DNA from: an uncultured Armatimonadota bacterium
GTDB taxonomy: Bacteria > Armatimonadota > Armatimonadia > Armatimonadales > Armatimonadaceae
DNA: 12,496 bases
Direction: 5' to 3'
Assembly (NCBI GenBank): GCA_903924445.1
Contig: CAIYBQ010000006.1
Location: 1-12,496, forward strand
Each line of letters opens with the position of its first letter. The first letter of the stretch is position 1. This document shows, piece after piece, positions 6,805 to 12,496 of the stretch. Under the pieces are notes generated by a model. That model did not search any database. It saw only the letters and a program-made list of their open reading frames with translations, and was not told the origin of the DNA. A program made the translations under genes and the position numbers.

Positions 6805-6813
6805 ATTGTAGCA
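6805..6813 (-). promoter_or_regulatory. Extended -10 promoter of the reductase two-gene operon
   Basis: On the minus strand TGCTACAAT (6813-6805) is an extended -10: TG, one base, then TACAAT, 5/6 to TATAAT. The predicted start of transcription near 6798 gives a leader of about 18 nt to ATG 6780, which contains AGGT 11 nt before the ATG as a weak ribosome binding site. No convincing -35, as expected for extended -10 promoters. Confidence 0.6.
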
Positions 6814-6840
6814 CGGGCCGATGTTCGTGCTCGGCGGCGG

Positions 6841-6846
6841 TAAGAT
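6841..6846 (+). promoter_or_regulatory. -10 element (TAAGAT) of metX, leaderless geometry
   Basis: TAAGAT ends 7 nt before the ATG at 6854, so transcription would begin at the start codon. It favours 6854 over the in-frame ATG at 6821, which lies upstream of the element. The 11-mer TAAGATAGCCT recurs at the mutM promoter. No clear -35 is visible. Confidence 0.5.
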
Positions 6847-6853
6847 AGCCTCG

Positions 6854-7999
6854 ATGTCTGTACATGATGCACCTAAACGTTCGCAATTGATCGTCATAAA
6901 GGAAACCTTCCGCCTCTCTGGTGGCATAACACTTGAGTCGGGTGCCACGCTACCAGAAGTCGATGTCGCCTATGAGCGCTATGGTGACCTTAATGCCGAC
7001 AAGTCGAATGTCGTCCTGATCGCGCATGGCATCACGGGCTCAAGTCACGCCGCGGGGAAATATGCGCTTACGAATCGGTCATCAGGGTACTGGGATGACA
7101 TCATCGGTCCAGGAAAAGCCATCGACACAAACACCTGGTGCGTAATTGCTCCGAATTTTCTTGGTGGATGTAGGGGAACCACGGGCTCGCTCTCAATCGA
7201 CCCTCGAACGGGTAAACCATACGGTCCAACCTTTCCACAAATCTCGATTCGCGACATGGTCACAACGCAAAAGATCTTCCTCGAGCAATGCTTTGGTGTC
7301 ACCAATATTGCGTGCGTCGCTGGAGGTTCGATGGGCGGTTTTCAGGCTCTAGAGTGGGCCGCAATGTATCCGGATGCTGTTCGAGGAATCATCCCGGTCG
7401 CAACGGCTCTAACCCCGAACCCACGGGCGATTGCCTATAACCATTGTGCCCGCACAGCGATTCGGCTTGACCCTGCATTCAACGATGGCAACTATGCAGC
7501 CGTTGGTATGGAACCAGAGGCGGGCTTGGCGCTTGCAAGGATGATTGGGACGATCTCCTACCTCTCGGACAGCTCGTTTCAGGATATGTTCCATGATGGT
7601 TGTGACCCACTTCTCTCGAGGGACATCAGCCCACGATCAGACTTTCTCGTTGAAGACTATCTGAACGATGAGGGAGACAAGTTAAACAAGCGTTTTGATG
7701 CCAATTCGTACATCCTGATTTCGCGTGCACTGGACAGCCATGGGCTGGCACGTGACCGGTCATCTTTGGATGATGTTTTCCGTACCGTCATCGCGCGAGT
7801 TCTCGCCATTGGGTTCTCATCCGATGACCTCTTCCCTCCCCGCCAGACGATTGAGATTGCTGAGCGGGCACAGCGCGGTGGCAATGAAAACGCACACGCG
7901 GTCATTTTGGAATCAGACTATGGCCATGATGCGTTTTTGGTGCATCAGCGCATGATGATTCCAGCGATCAGCACGTTTATGGATGTACTGTCAAGCTGA
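6854..7999 (+). CDS. metX: Homoserine O-acetyltransferase MetX
   Basis: This cytosolic alpha/beta-hydrolase-fold enzyme transfers the acetyl group of acetyl-CoA to L-homoserine, the activation step of direct-sulfhydrylation methionine synthesis. The 381-residue form from ATG 6854 has the usual length and begins just before the family N-terminal strand block (LESGATLPEVDVAYERYGDL). Seen features: VLIAHGITGSSH; FLGGCRGTTGSLS, the GGCxGTTG signature I associate with true acetyl- rather than succinyltransferases; the nucleophile elbow GGSMGG with Ser159; the acid SSDDLFPP with Asp324; and the histidine GHDAFL with His358, completing the triad. It is divergent from the reductase pair and convergent with coaE; no MetY, MetW or sulfhydrylase gene is adjacent. 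The intergenic space is too short for a SAM riboswitch. An ATG at 6821 would add 11 residues and is not favoured. Confidence 0.94.
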   Translation: MSVHDAPKRSQLIVIKETFRLSGGITLESGATLPEVDVAYERYGDLNADKSNVVLIAHGITGSSHAAGKYALTNRSSGYWDDIIGPGKAIDTNTWCVIAPNFLGGCRGTTGSLSIDPRTGKPYGPTFPQISIRDMVTTQKIFLEQCFGVTNIACVAGGSMGGFQALEWAAMYPDAVRGIIPVATALTPNPRAIAYNHCARTAIRLDPAFNDGNYAAVGMEPEAGLALARMIGTISYLSDSSFQDMFHDGCDPLLSRDISPRSDFLVEDYLNDEGDKLNKRFDANSYILISRALDSHGLARDRSSLDDVFRTVIARVLAIGFSSDDLFPPRQTIEIAERAQRGGNENAHAVILESDYGHDAFLVHQRMMIPAISTFMDVLSS

Positions 8000-8109
8000 G
8001 CAAAATCAGCAAACAATACATAGTGTCGGGGCAAGTTTACTGGCCTAACGGTCGTTCTGGATTCAGACTGTGCCCACGATGCCGGCTTAGTTCACCGTCG
8101 GAGCTGCCT
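8000..8109. other. Convergent intergenic region metX / coaE, no recognised element
   Basis: This 110-nt gap lies between two convergent genes. I see no U-tract-followed hairpin on either strand, no ORF and no tRNA-like fold. Termination here may be Rho-dependent or bidirectional read-through. It is the largest unexplained non-coding stretch in the window. Confidence 0.6.
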
Positions 8110-8730
8110 TTATGAGCGCATCTTGTGCAAAAGCCTCATATAAACTGTTTGCAACACACCTTGAAGATCATCGGTTGAGCCAGAATTATCGATCACGATG
8201 TCAGCCAAGGCCGCCTTCTCTGTGACCGGGAGCTGACTCGCAAGCATTTGCCCGACCTCGTCATCAGATAATTCAATGTTGTAGCGCGCTCGATTCCGCT
8301 CACAGAGACGACGTTTTTGTTCATCCGGGCTGCACGTGACACAAATAGTGCCATCGAACCAAGACTCCAAGCTGCCTTCAAAGAGGAGCGGGACTTCATA
8401 GAGCTCAAGCAGCTCAATCGTCGATGCATGATTCTGTTCAATTCGCTCTCTCATCCGGGCCCGGATAAAGGGATGCATGATTTGCCCGAGCAGTTTACGT
8501 CTTGTGGTATCGGCGTAAATGAGCTGCCCTAACGTTGCTCTGTCAAGCTGGCCGTGTTGATTGAGTGCATCAGGAAAGGCATCCCGGACGGCACGGTTTA
8601 CAGCAGGGTCGCCCATAGCTTCCCGAGCATCTATGTCAGCGGAGTAGCACGTCACGCCAAGACGTTCGAAGGCTGCAATTACCGCGGATTTTCCACATGC
8701 GATGCCACCAGTGACTGCCCAGATTGCCAT
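8110..8730 (-). CDS. coaE: Dephospho-CoA kinase CoaE
   Basis: CoaE catalyses the last step of coenzyme A synthesis, ATP-dependent phosphorylation of the 3'-hydroxyl of dephospho-CoA, in the cytosol. The 206-residue protein from ATG 8730 starts MAIWAVTGGIACGKSAV with a P-loop GGIACGKS (Lys14). It then has YSADIDAREAM at the substrate-binding site, MHPFIRARM (family HP motif), VPLLFEG, and a lid region DEQKRRLCERNRAR rich in arginine. A longer frame to 8766 would push the P-loop away from the N-terminus and would include the promoter, so 8730 is chosen. It has its own near-consensus promoter immediately downstream of the rpsA terminator, so it is transcribed independently of rpsA despite the shared orientation. 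The rpsA-coaE order is also known from Actinobacteria, and mutM-coaE adjacency from Firmicutes. Confidence 0.95.
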   Translation of the reverse strand: MAIWAVTGGIACGKSAVIAAFERLGVTCYSADIDAREAMGDPAVNRAVRDAFPDALNQHGQLDRATLGQLIYADTTRRKLLGQIMHPFIRARMRERIEQNHASTIELLELYEVPLLFEGSLESWFDGTICVTCSPDEQKRRLCERNRARYNIELSDDEVGQMLASQLPVTEKAALADIVIDNSGSTDDLQGVLQTVYMRLLHKMRS

Positions 8731-8737
8731 TGAATTC

Positions 8738-8766
8738 AATCTAGCATGGGGCTTTGTCAGGGGCAA
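8738..8766 (-). promoter_or_regulatory. Promoter of coaE: -35 TTGCCC, 17-nt spacer, extended -10 TAGATT, leaderless geometry
   Basis: On the minus strand TTGCCC (8766-8761) and TAGATT (8743-8738) are separated by 17 nt, and TGC directly precedes the -10, giving an extended -10. TAGATT ends 7 nt before ATG 8730, so the mRNA should start at the ATG. No Shine-Dalgarno sequence is present. It is one of the two best complete promoters in the window. Confidence 0.7.
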
Positions 8767-8767
8767 T

Positions 8768-8794
8768 AAAAAGACCCCGGATTGCTCCGGGGTC
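8768..8794 (-). terminator. Rho-independent terminator of rpsA
   Basis: On the minus strand a perfect 9-bp stem GACCCCGGA/TCCGGGGTC encloses a GCAA loop (a stable GNRA tetraloop) and is followed directly by TTTTT. It lies 28 nt after the rpsA stop codon and just upstream of the coaE promoter, insulating the two genes. Confidence 0.95.
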
Positions 8795-8822
8795 CAACTG
8801 TAATTTCCGAACCAGTCGAGGA

Positions 8823-10307
8823 TTACGCCTCTTCTGTACCAGCCTCAACTGGAGCCTCGGCTGGTGCTTCTGCATCAACTTCGGTGTCGGTATCGGTCGC
8901 GACGTCATCGATATCGATGTTCTCGAGATCTTCATCATCTTCATCACGGCGACGTGGCGCACGCTTCTTCTCAGACTTGCGTGCAGTGGCGAACATATCG
9001 CCGAACATGTCTCCGAGTGTCGTGCCAAAGTCGGCACCAGGGCGAAGGAAGGAGCGGATATCTCCACCATCGTCATCCCCACGGCGACGCTTGTCCTTCT
9101 TGCCACGACGTCCGCCAGCATCTTCTTCGACTGCAGGTGCAGGTACGAAGGCATCCGCTGGGTCACGTGCTTGGAGGGCGCGGAGGGAGAGGGTCAGGCG
9201 ACGCTCTTCAGGGCGCACATCGATAACCTTGACGGTAACCGTTTGTCCGGATTCGACAACATCGGATGCTTTTGCCATCCGGCGATGTGAGCTCTCGGAG
9301 TTCGGGATGATACCTTCGAGGCCACCTTCGAGGAGAACGAATGCACCAAAAGGTACGATTCGGGTAACTTCACCCTCGATGACATCGTTCACATGGAATT
9401 GCTCGCCAGCCGATTCCCACGGATCTGGCATCACTTGGCGCATACCAAGGGAGACACGACCCTGATCAGGGCTCAGGCGAAGGACCTTGACTTTGACTTC
9501 CTGTCCGACTTTGACAACATCGGATGGATGCTTGATTCGGGTCCAGGACATCTCGGAAACGTGGAGAAGTCCATCGATTCCACCGAGGTCAACGAATGCT
9601 CCGTAGTCGGTTACGCGGCGGATGATACCGGTTCGCTCCTGGCCTTCGGCGAGGGATTCGAGGGTGTCTTCCTTTTGCTTTTCGCGTTCTTCTTCGGTTG
9701 CCTTGCGGTGCGAAAGGACGACTTTGCGGCCGTGGCGGTCAACTTCCAGAACCTTCAGAGGAACACTTTGACCAACGAACTTGTCGAGATTTTTGAGCTT
9801 GCCATTTCCAACATGGGATGCCGGGACAAAGCCACGGATTCCGAGGTCAACAACAAGTCCACCGCGAACACGATCGGTAACCATCGCCTTGATGGTTTCC
9901 TGGGTCTCGAGTGCAATCTGCACACGGTCCCAAGACTTCTCAAAGTCAGCACGCTTCTTGGAGAGAAGAAGCTGGCCATCCTCGTTTTCCTTCATCACGT
10001 AGACGTCAATTGTGTCGCCTACGGAGACAATATCTTCGAGATTTGCAACAGGCTCACGTGAGAGCTCATCCGGGCGGATAAGGCCTTCGGATTTCGTTCC
10101 TACATCAACCAACACACCTTCACGTGGGTCGATATGGACAACAGTTCCCTGAACCACGACACCTGGCCGAACATCGGACCCTGTGTCACCAAGCTCACGG
10201 GCAGAACCCGGAACCGTAATCTCATCAAGCGGTGGCATCTGATCAGCTGCGTATGACGCAGTAGCTGCGAGTGCAGCCTGACCAGTGCCCGTTGTTTCCT
10301 CGGACAT
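8823..10307 (-). CDS. rpsA: 30S ribosomal protein S1, four-S1-domain form with long charged C-terminal tail
   Basis: S1 binds mRNA on the 30S subunit and helps recruit and unfold it. The 494-residue product has an N-terminal extension (1-46), four S1/OB-fold repeats at about 49-118, 135-203, 221-290 and 307-376, and a disordered tail (377-494). The third repeat carries the canonical RRVTDYGAFVDLGGIDGLLHVSEMSW. E. coli S1 has six repeats; four is usual in Actinobacteria and other Terrabacteria. The tail alternates basic (GKKDKRRR, KKRAPRRR) and acidic (DEDDEDLENIDIDD) blocks around a short hydrophobic patch with tandem GDMF, ending in Ala/Glu/Pro-rich sequence. The ATG at 10307 lacks a Shine-Dalgarno sequence; upstream it reads TAGCGTTATATCTGT. 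It follows mutM by 77 nt and ends at a strong terminator. Confidence 0.94.
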   Translation of the reverse strand: MSEETTGTGQAALAATASYAADQMPPLDEITVPGSARELGDTGSDVRPGVVVQGTVVHIDPREGVLVDVGTKSEGLIRPDELSREPVANLEDIVSVGDTIDVYVMKENEDGQLLLSKKRADFEKSWDRVQIALETQETIKAMVTDRVRGGLVVDLGIRGFVPASHVGNGKLKNLDKFVGQSVPLKVLEVDRHGRKVVLSHRKATEEEREKQKEDTLESLAEGQERTGIIRRVTDYGAFVDLGGIDGLLHVSEMSWTRIKHPSDVVKVGQEVKVKVLRLSPDQGRVSLGMRQVMPDPWESAGEQFHVNDVIEGEVTRIVPFGAFVLLEGGLEGIIPNSESSHRRMAKASDVVESGQTVTVKVIDVRPEERRLTLSLRALQARDPADAFVPAPAVEEDAGGRRGKKDKRRRGDDDGGDIRSFLRPGADFGTTLGDMFGDMFATARKSEKKRAPRRRDEDDEDLENIDIDDVATDTDTEVDAEAPAEAPVEAGTEEA

Positions 10308-10384
10308 ACAGATATAACGCTATTCACTGCCTGACTTTCCATTCCACGTCAAGCAGGATCCCTTCCAAATTTTCCAACATCAGC

Positions 10385-11203
10385 CTAATGCTGACACTCG
10401 GGACAGTAGGTCGTCCCGCGGCCTCCGATGCTGGTTTTCACCAACAGACCACCGCACAGAGGACAGGGTTTCCCCTTTCCTCCGTACACTCTAGGGTCAT
10501 ACGTACCCGGATTTCCATCCAAGTCAACATATTCACCAAACGATCCGCCTAAACGAACCGCATTTCCAAGGGTTTCGGCAATCGATGCAGCAAGCGCATC
10601 GCACTCACCAGCATCCAAACCCGAAGCCTGCCGCTTTGGAGCGATCCCAGCCGCGAATAAAGATTCATCCGCGTAGATATTCCCTACACCAGCAACGACC
10701 TTTTGATCTAATAGAACTGCCTTAATCAGACCGCGCCTTCCGGCGAGACGACCAGCCAATACTTCTCCAGACCAACTATCATCAAGAGGCTCCGGCCCCA
10801 TCGATGCGATATCGGACACATGCGTGTACTCCGATGCATCATCAAAATGCCAATCACCCCAAGTCCACATGTCCGTGTAAACGAGTACATCACCTGTACT
10901 CAGCCCCACACGAACGCACTCGTATTTCTGCGTAGGAACATCAGCTTCAAAGCGCCGGATACTCCCCTTCATATTCAAGTGCACAACCAAATGAAACGAT
11001 GGCAAGCTGCCACAACCTATTTCAAACAGCAGAAACTTACCCCGACGATTTACTGCTTTTACAGTCGTATCCGTGAGTCGCTCCGCAAAGTCACCGATGC
11101 TACACCGCTTGAGAACACGCTCATCCGTGACTTGGACTCCCGTAATCCTCTGCCCTACCGCTGCCCTCACCAATCCGCGTCGGAGCGTCTCAACCTCAGG
11201 CAT
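10385..11203 (-). CDS. mutM: Formamidopyrimidine-DNA glycosylase MutM (Fpg)
   Basis: This bifunctional DNA glycosylase/AP lyase excises 8-oxoguanine and ring-opened purines. The start is fixed at 11203 because the mature enzyme needs Pro2 as catalytic nucleophile: the product begins MPEVETLRRGL, with Pro2 and Glu3. In-frame GTG at 11230 is therefore rejected. Other features of the 272-residue protein: RRGKFLLF with Lys56 (E. coli Lys57), the intercalation-loop region LNMKGSIRRF, the helix-two-turn-helix segment GVGNIYADESLF, and a C-terminal zinc finger PCPLCGG...GRGTTYCPECQH with four cysteines and the conserved arginine. It has a good promoter in the 99-nt gap after tgt, and may be cotranscribed with rpsA because no terminator is seen between them. 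Confidence 0.96.
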   Translation of the reverse strand: MPEVETLRRGLVRAAVGQRITGVQVTDERVLKRCSIGDFAERLTDTTVKAVNRRGKFLLFEIGCGSLPSFHLVVHLNMKGSIRRFEADVPTQKYECVRVGLSTGDVLVYTDMWTWGDWHFDDASEYTHVSDIASMGPEPLDDSWSGEVLAGRLAGRRGLIKAVLLDQKVVAGVGNIYADESLFAAGIAPKRQASGLDAGECDALAASIAETLGNAVRLGGSFGEYVDLDGNPGTYDPRVYGGKGKPCPLCGGLLVKTSIGGRGTTYCPECQH

Positions 11204-11260
11204 CTCCGGCAACAGCGTAACCTCACCCACACTCGGAGGGTTTACATTCTTATTCAGGCT

Positions 11261-11290
11261 ATCTTATGTCAAAGAGATGTTAAACGTCAA
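11261..11290 (-). promoter_or_regulatory. Promoter of mutM (possibly mutM-rpsA): TTGACG, 18 nt, TAAGAT
   Basis: On the minus strand TTGACG (11290-11285) and TAAGAT (11266-11261) are separated by 18 nt, close to the sigma-70-type consensus. It lies in the gap after the tgt stop at 11303. The predicted start gives a leader of about 50 nt before ATG 11203. A second TTGACA (within CTTTGACATAAG) overlaps the -10 and could serve an alternative, weaker start. Confidence 0.65.
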
Positions 11291-11302
11291 GGGGCACATC
11301 AA

Positions 11303-12454
11303 CTAAGTTAATTCGTCGATTGGTACAAGCCCCCACTGCGCCCGCAGCGAATCTCTTAACTGTAGCAGCGAGCCATCCGCTATAGCACACCGTATCTGCT
11401 GCATCAACTTGGCATAGAATGCGAGGTTATGAATCGATGCCAGATTTGCAAAGAGAATCTCATTACAACGGTGTAAATGCCGGAGGTAGGCTGCACTGTG
11501 TCGCCGACATGTAAGACAGTCACACTCTGGGTCAATCGGGTTCGTATCCTCTGCAAACCGCGCATTGCTGACATGCCGCCGACCTTGACTTGTGAACACA
11601 GTCCCGTTTCGCGCCATTCGCGTTGGTAGCACACAGTCAAACATGTCCATCCCGGCAATCACAGATTCGAGAATATCCTCAGGCATCCCAACACCCATCA
11701 GATAGCGTGGCTTATCCTTTGGAAGCAACGGCGCTGTATTACGCGTGATGCGGTACATCTCAGCCGGAGGCTCGCCGACACTAACGCCACCAATCGCTAC
11801 GCCTGCGAAGTCAAGCGATGACATAAACGCGGCGCTCTCCGCACGCAAGGCGTCATCGGTGCCCCCCTGCACAATCCCAAACAGGTTATGCCCCGTGCTG
11901 TCACCACCGAGCTCTGCATGCCTGTCGCGGCACCGTATTGCCCACCGGTGCGTACGCTCCATCGACAGACGAACATACTCCTCCGTTGCCGGATACGGCG
12001 TGCATTCATCAAATGCCATAATGACATCCGCGCCCAGCTGATGCTCAATCTCCATCACACGCTCAGGTGTAAAATCGTGCTTTGAGCCATCGATGGGTGA
12101 CTTAAACGCCACGCCACTCTCAGTGATCTTCCGTAAGTCCTTCAGGGAATAGACTTGGAAGCCGCCGCTGTCGGTAAGCATCGCCCCCGACCATCCGATG
12201 AACTTTGGGAGACCACCCAATCGCTCGACCCGCTCGCTTCCAGGCCGTAAGTAGAGGTGAAAGGTATTCCCCAAGATTAACTTATAACCGAGCTGCTCGA
12301 TGTTCTCAAAGAGCATCGCCTTGACCGTGCCCTGCGTCCCAACCGGCATAAACACTGGGGTTTCCAATGTCGCCCGCGGGAGCGTCAGCGTGCCTAGCCG
12401 GGCATTACAGTCGGATGCTGTCTTTGTCACACTAAATATCAGCGCTGAACTCAA
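11303..12454 (-). CDS. tgt: Queuine/preQ1 tRNA-guanine transglycosylase Tgt (TTG start)
   Basis: Tgt exchanges guanine 34 of tRNAs with GUN anticodons for the queuosine precursor preQ1 in bacteria. The 383-residue TIM-barrel protein shows the N-terminal TPVFMPVGTQGTVK, LGNTFHLYLRPG, LTDSGGFQVYSL with general-base Asp95, the substrate loop GIVQGG, AIGGVSVGE, and MFDCVLPTRMARNG with nucleophile Asp273. The zinc site is CDCLTC (Cys311, Cys313, Cys316) plus His342 in SIHNL. No ATG lies near the N-terminus; the TTG at 12454 has GAGG 7 nt upstream and overlaps the stop of the preceding frame as TTGA, so it is translationally coupled to that gene. No other queuosine genes are in the window. Confidence 0.95.
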   Translation of the reverse strand: MSSALIFSVTKTASDCNARLGTLTLPRATLETPVFMPVGTQGTVKAMLFENIEQLGYKLILGNTFHLYLRPGSERVERLGGLPKFIGWSGAMLTDSGGFQVYSLKDLRKITESGVAFKSPIDGSKHDFTPERVMEIEHQLGADVIMAFDECTPYPATEEYVRLSMERTHRWAIRCRDRHAELGGDSTGHNLFGIVQGGTDDALRAESAAFMSSLDFAGVAIGGVSVGEPPAEMYRITRNTAPLLPKDKPRYLMGVGMPEDILESVIAGMDMFDCVLPTRMARNGTVFTSQGRRHVSNARFAEDTNPIDPECDCLTCRRHSAAYLRHLHRCNEILFANLASIHNLAFYAKLMQQIRCAIADGSLLQLRDSLRAQWGLVPIDELT

Positions 12455-12496
12455 TTGACAACCTCAAAAATCTCGACATCACGGCTGGAAAACACA
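12451..12496 (-). CDS. C-terminal tail of an unidentified gene upstream of tgt (partial)
   Basis: The frame ending FSSRDVEIFEVVN with a TGA at 12453-12451 reads to the right edge. Its stop overlaps the TTG start of tgt by two bases (TTGA), and the tgt ribosome binding site GAGG lies inside it. This arrangement is typical of coupled operon genes. Too little is present to identify the product; queA is a common tgt neighbour but nothing here proves it. Confidence 0.4.
   Translation of the reverse strand, partial: VFSSRDVEIFEVVN
12462..12465 (-). promoter_or_regulatory. Shine-Dalgarno GAGG deciding the TTG start of tgt
   Basis: GAGG on the minus strand lies 7 nt before TTG 12454. Together with the overlap with the upstream stop codon it supports a non-ATG start for tgt. 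Confidence 0.6.

Noticed and set aside
6781..6853. SAM riboswitch or other methionine leader upstream of metX
   Set aside because: The gap is only 73 bp and holds two promoters; there is no room for an aptamer plus terminator, and the metX mRNA looks leaderless.
8000..8109. Small RNA or terminator between metX and coaE
   Set aside because: I found no stable stem with a U-tract on either strand and no promoter-like element; nothing supports a specific call.
8782..9465. Long open frame on the plus strand opposite rpsA (and several others at 9393-10061 and 8754-9290)
   Set aside because: The translation is low-complexity Ser/Arg-rich sequence that mirrors the charged S1 tail on the other strand; no start signal or domain. 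It is a shadow of rpsA.
10375..10395. Hairpin TCAGC-ATTAG-GCTGA around the mutM stop codon
   Set aside because: A 5-bp stem not followed by a U-tract on the transcript; not a credible terminator between mutM and rpsA.
1..12496. Mobile elements, CRISPR arrays, tRNA/rRNA genes, att sites
   Set aside because: No transposase or integrase frame, no regularly spaced repeats, no cloverleaf-like sequence and no long direct or inverted repeats were seen.

Overview
This is a gene-dense bacterial chromosomal window at moderate GC. It holds housekeeping genes and small metabolic clusters, with no tRNA, rRNA, CRISPR array, transposase or prophage. Nothing fixes the species. Several traits fit a deep branch of the Terrabacteria side of the tree (Armatimonadota, Deinococcota, Chloroflexota or similar): a ribosomal protein S1 with only four S1 domains, apparently leaderless promoters, and a cyanobacterial-type acyl-ACP reductase homologue with no other cyanobacterial marker. 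That placement is inference.

Left block (1-3900, minus strand). A YfhO-family polytopic membrane protein is followed 3 nt later by a single-domain STAS anti-sigma-factor antagonist. Next comes a lipoprotein substrate-binding protein of the branched-chain amino acid type with an excellent AGGAGG ribosome binding site, then the start of the matching LivH permease, which runs off the left edge. A perfect 10-bp hairpin sits between the binding protein and the permease. The order suggests one long transcript with the liv transport genes distal.

Middle block (3900-8110). A purine nucleoside phosphorylase of the methylthioadenosine/methylthioinosine family runs on the plus strand, divergent from yfhO. 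Next is a translationally coupled minus-strand pair: a conserved protein of unknown function (related proteins are, from memory, annotated as quinate 5-dehydrogenase) followed by a homologue of cyanobacterial acyl-ACP reductase that keeps the catalytic cysteine. Divergent from this pair is metX, homoserine O-acetyltransferase. MetX and the phosphorylase both belong to methionine/S-adenosylmethionine metabolism.

Right block (8110-12496, minus strand). In transcription order: the tail of an unidentified gene, tgt (queuosine tRNA modification), mutM (8-oxoguanine repair), rpsA (ribosomal protein S1) with a strong intrinsic terminator, and coaE (CoA biosynthesis).

A recurrent signal is a TANNNT -10 element ending 6-7 nt before the start codon, with no Shine-Dalgarno sequence. 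It occurs at yfhO, the nucleoside phosphorylase, metX and coaE and suggests leaderless mRNAs. Downstream genes of operons (livJ-type gene, tgt, the reductase) instead carry Shine-Dalgarno sequences or overlap the preceding stop. The most promising undescribed system is the two-gene reductase module at 4745-6780.
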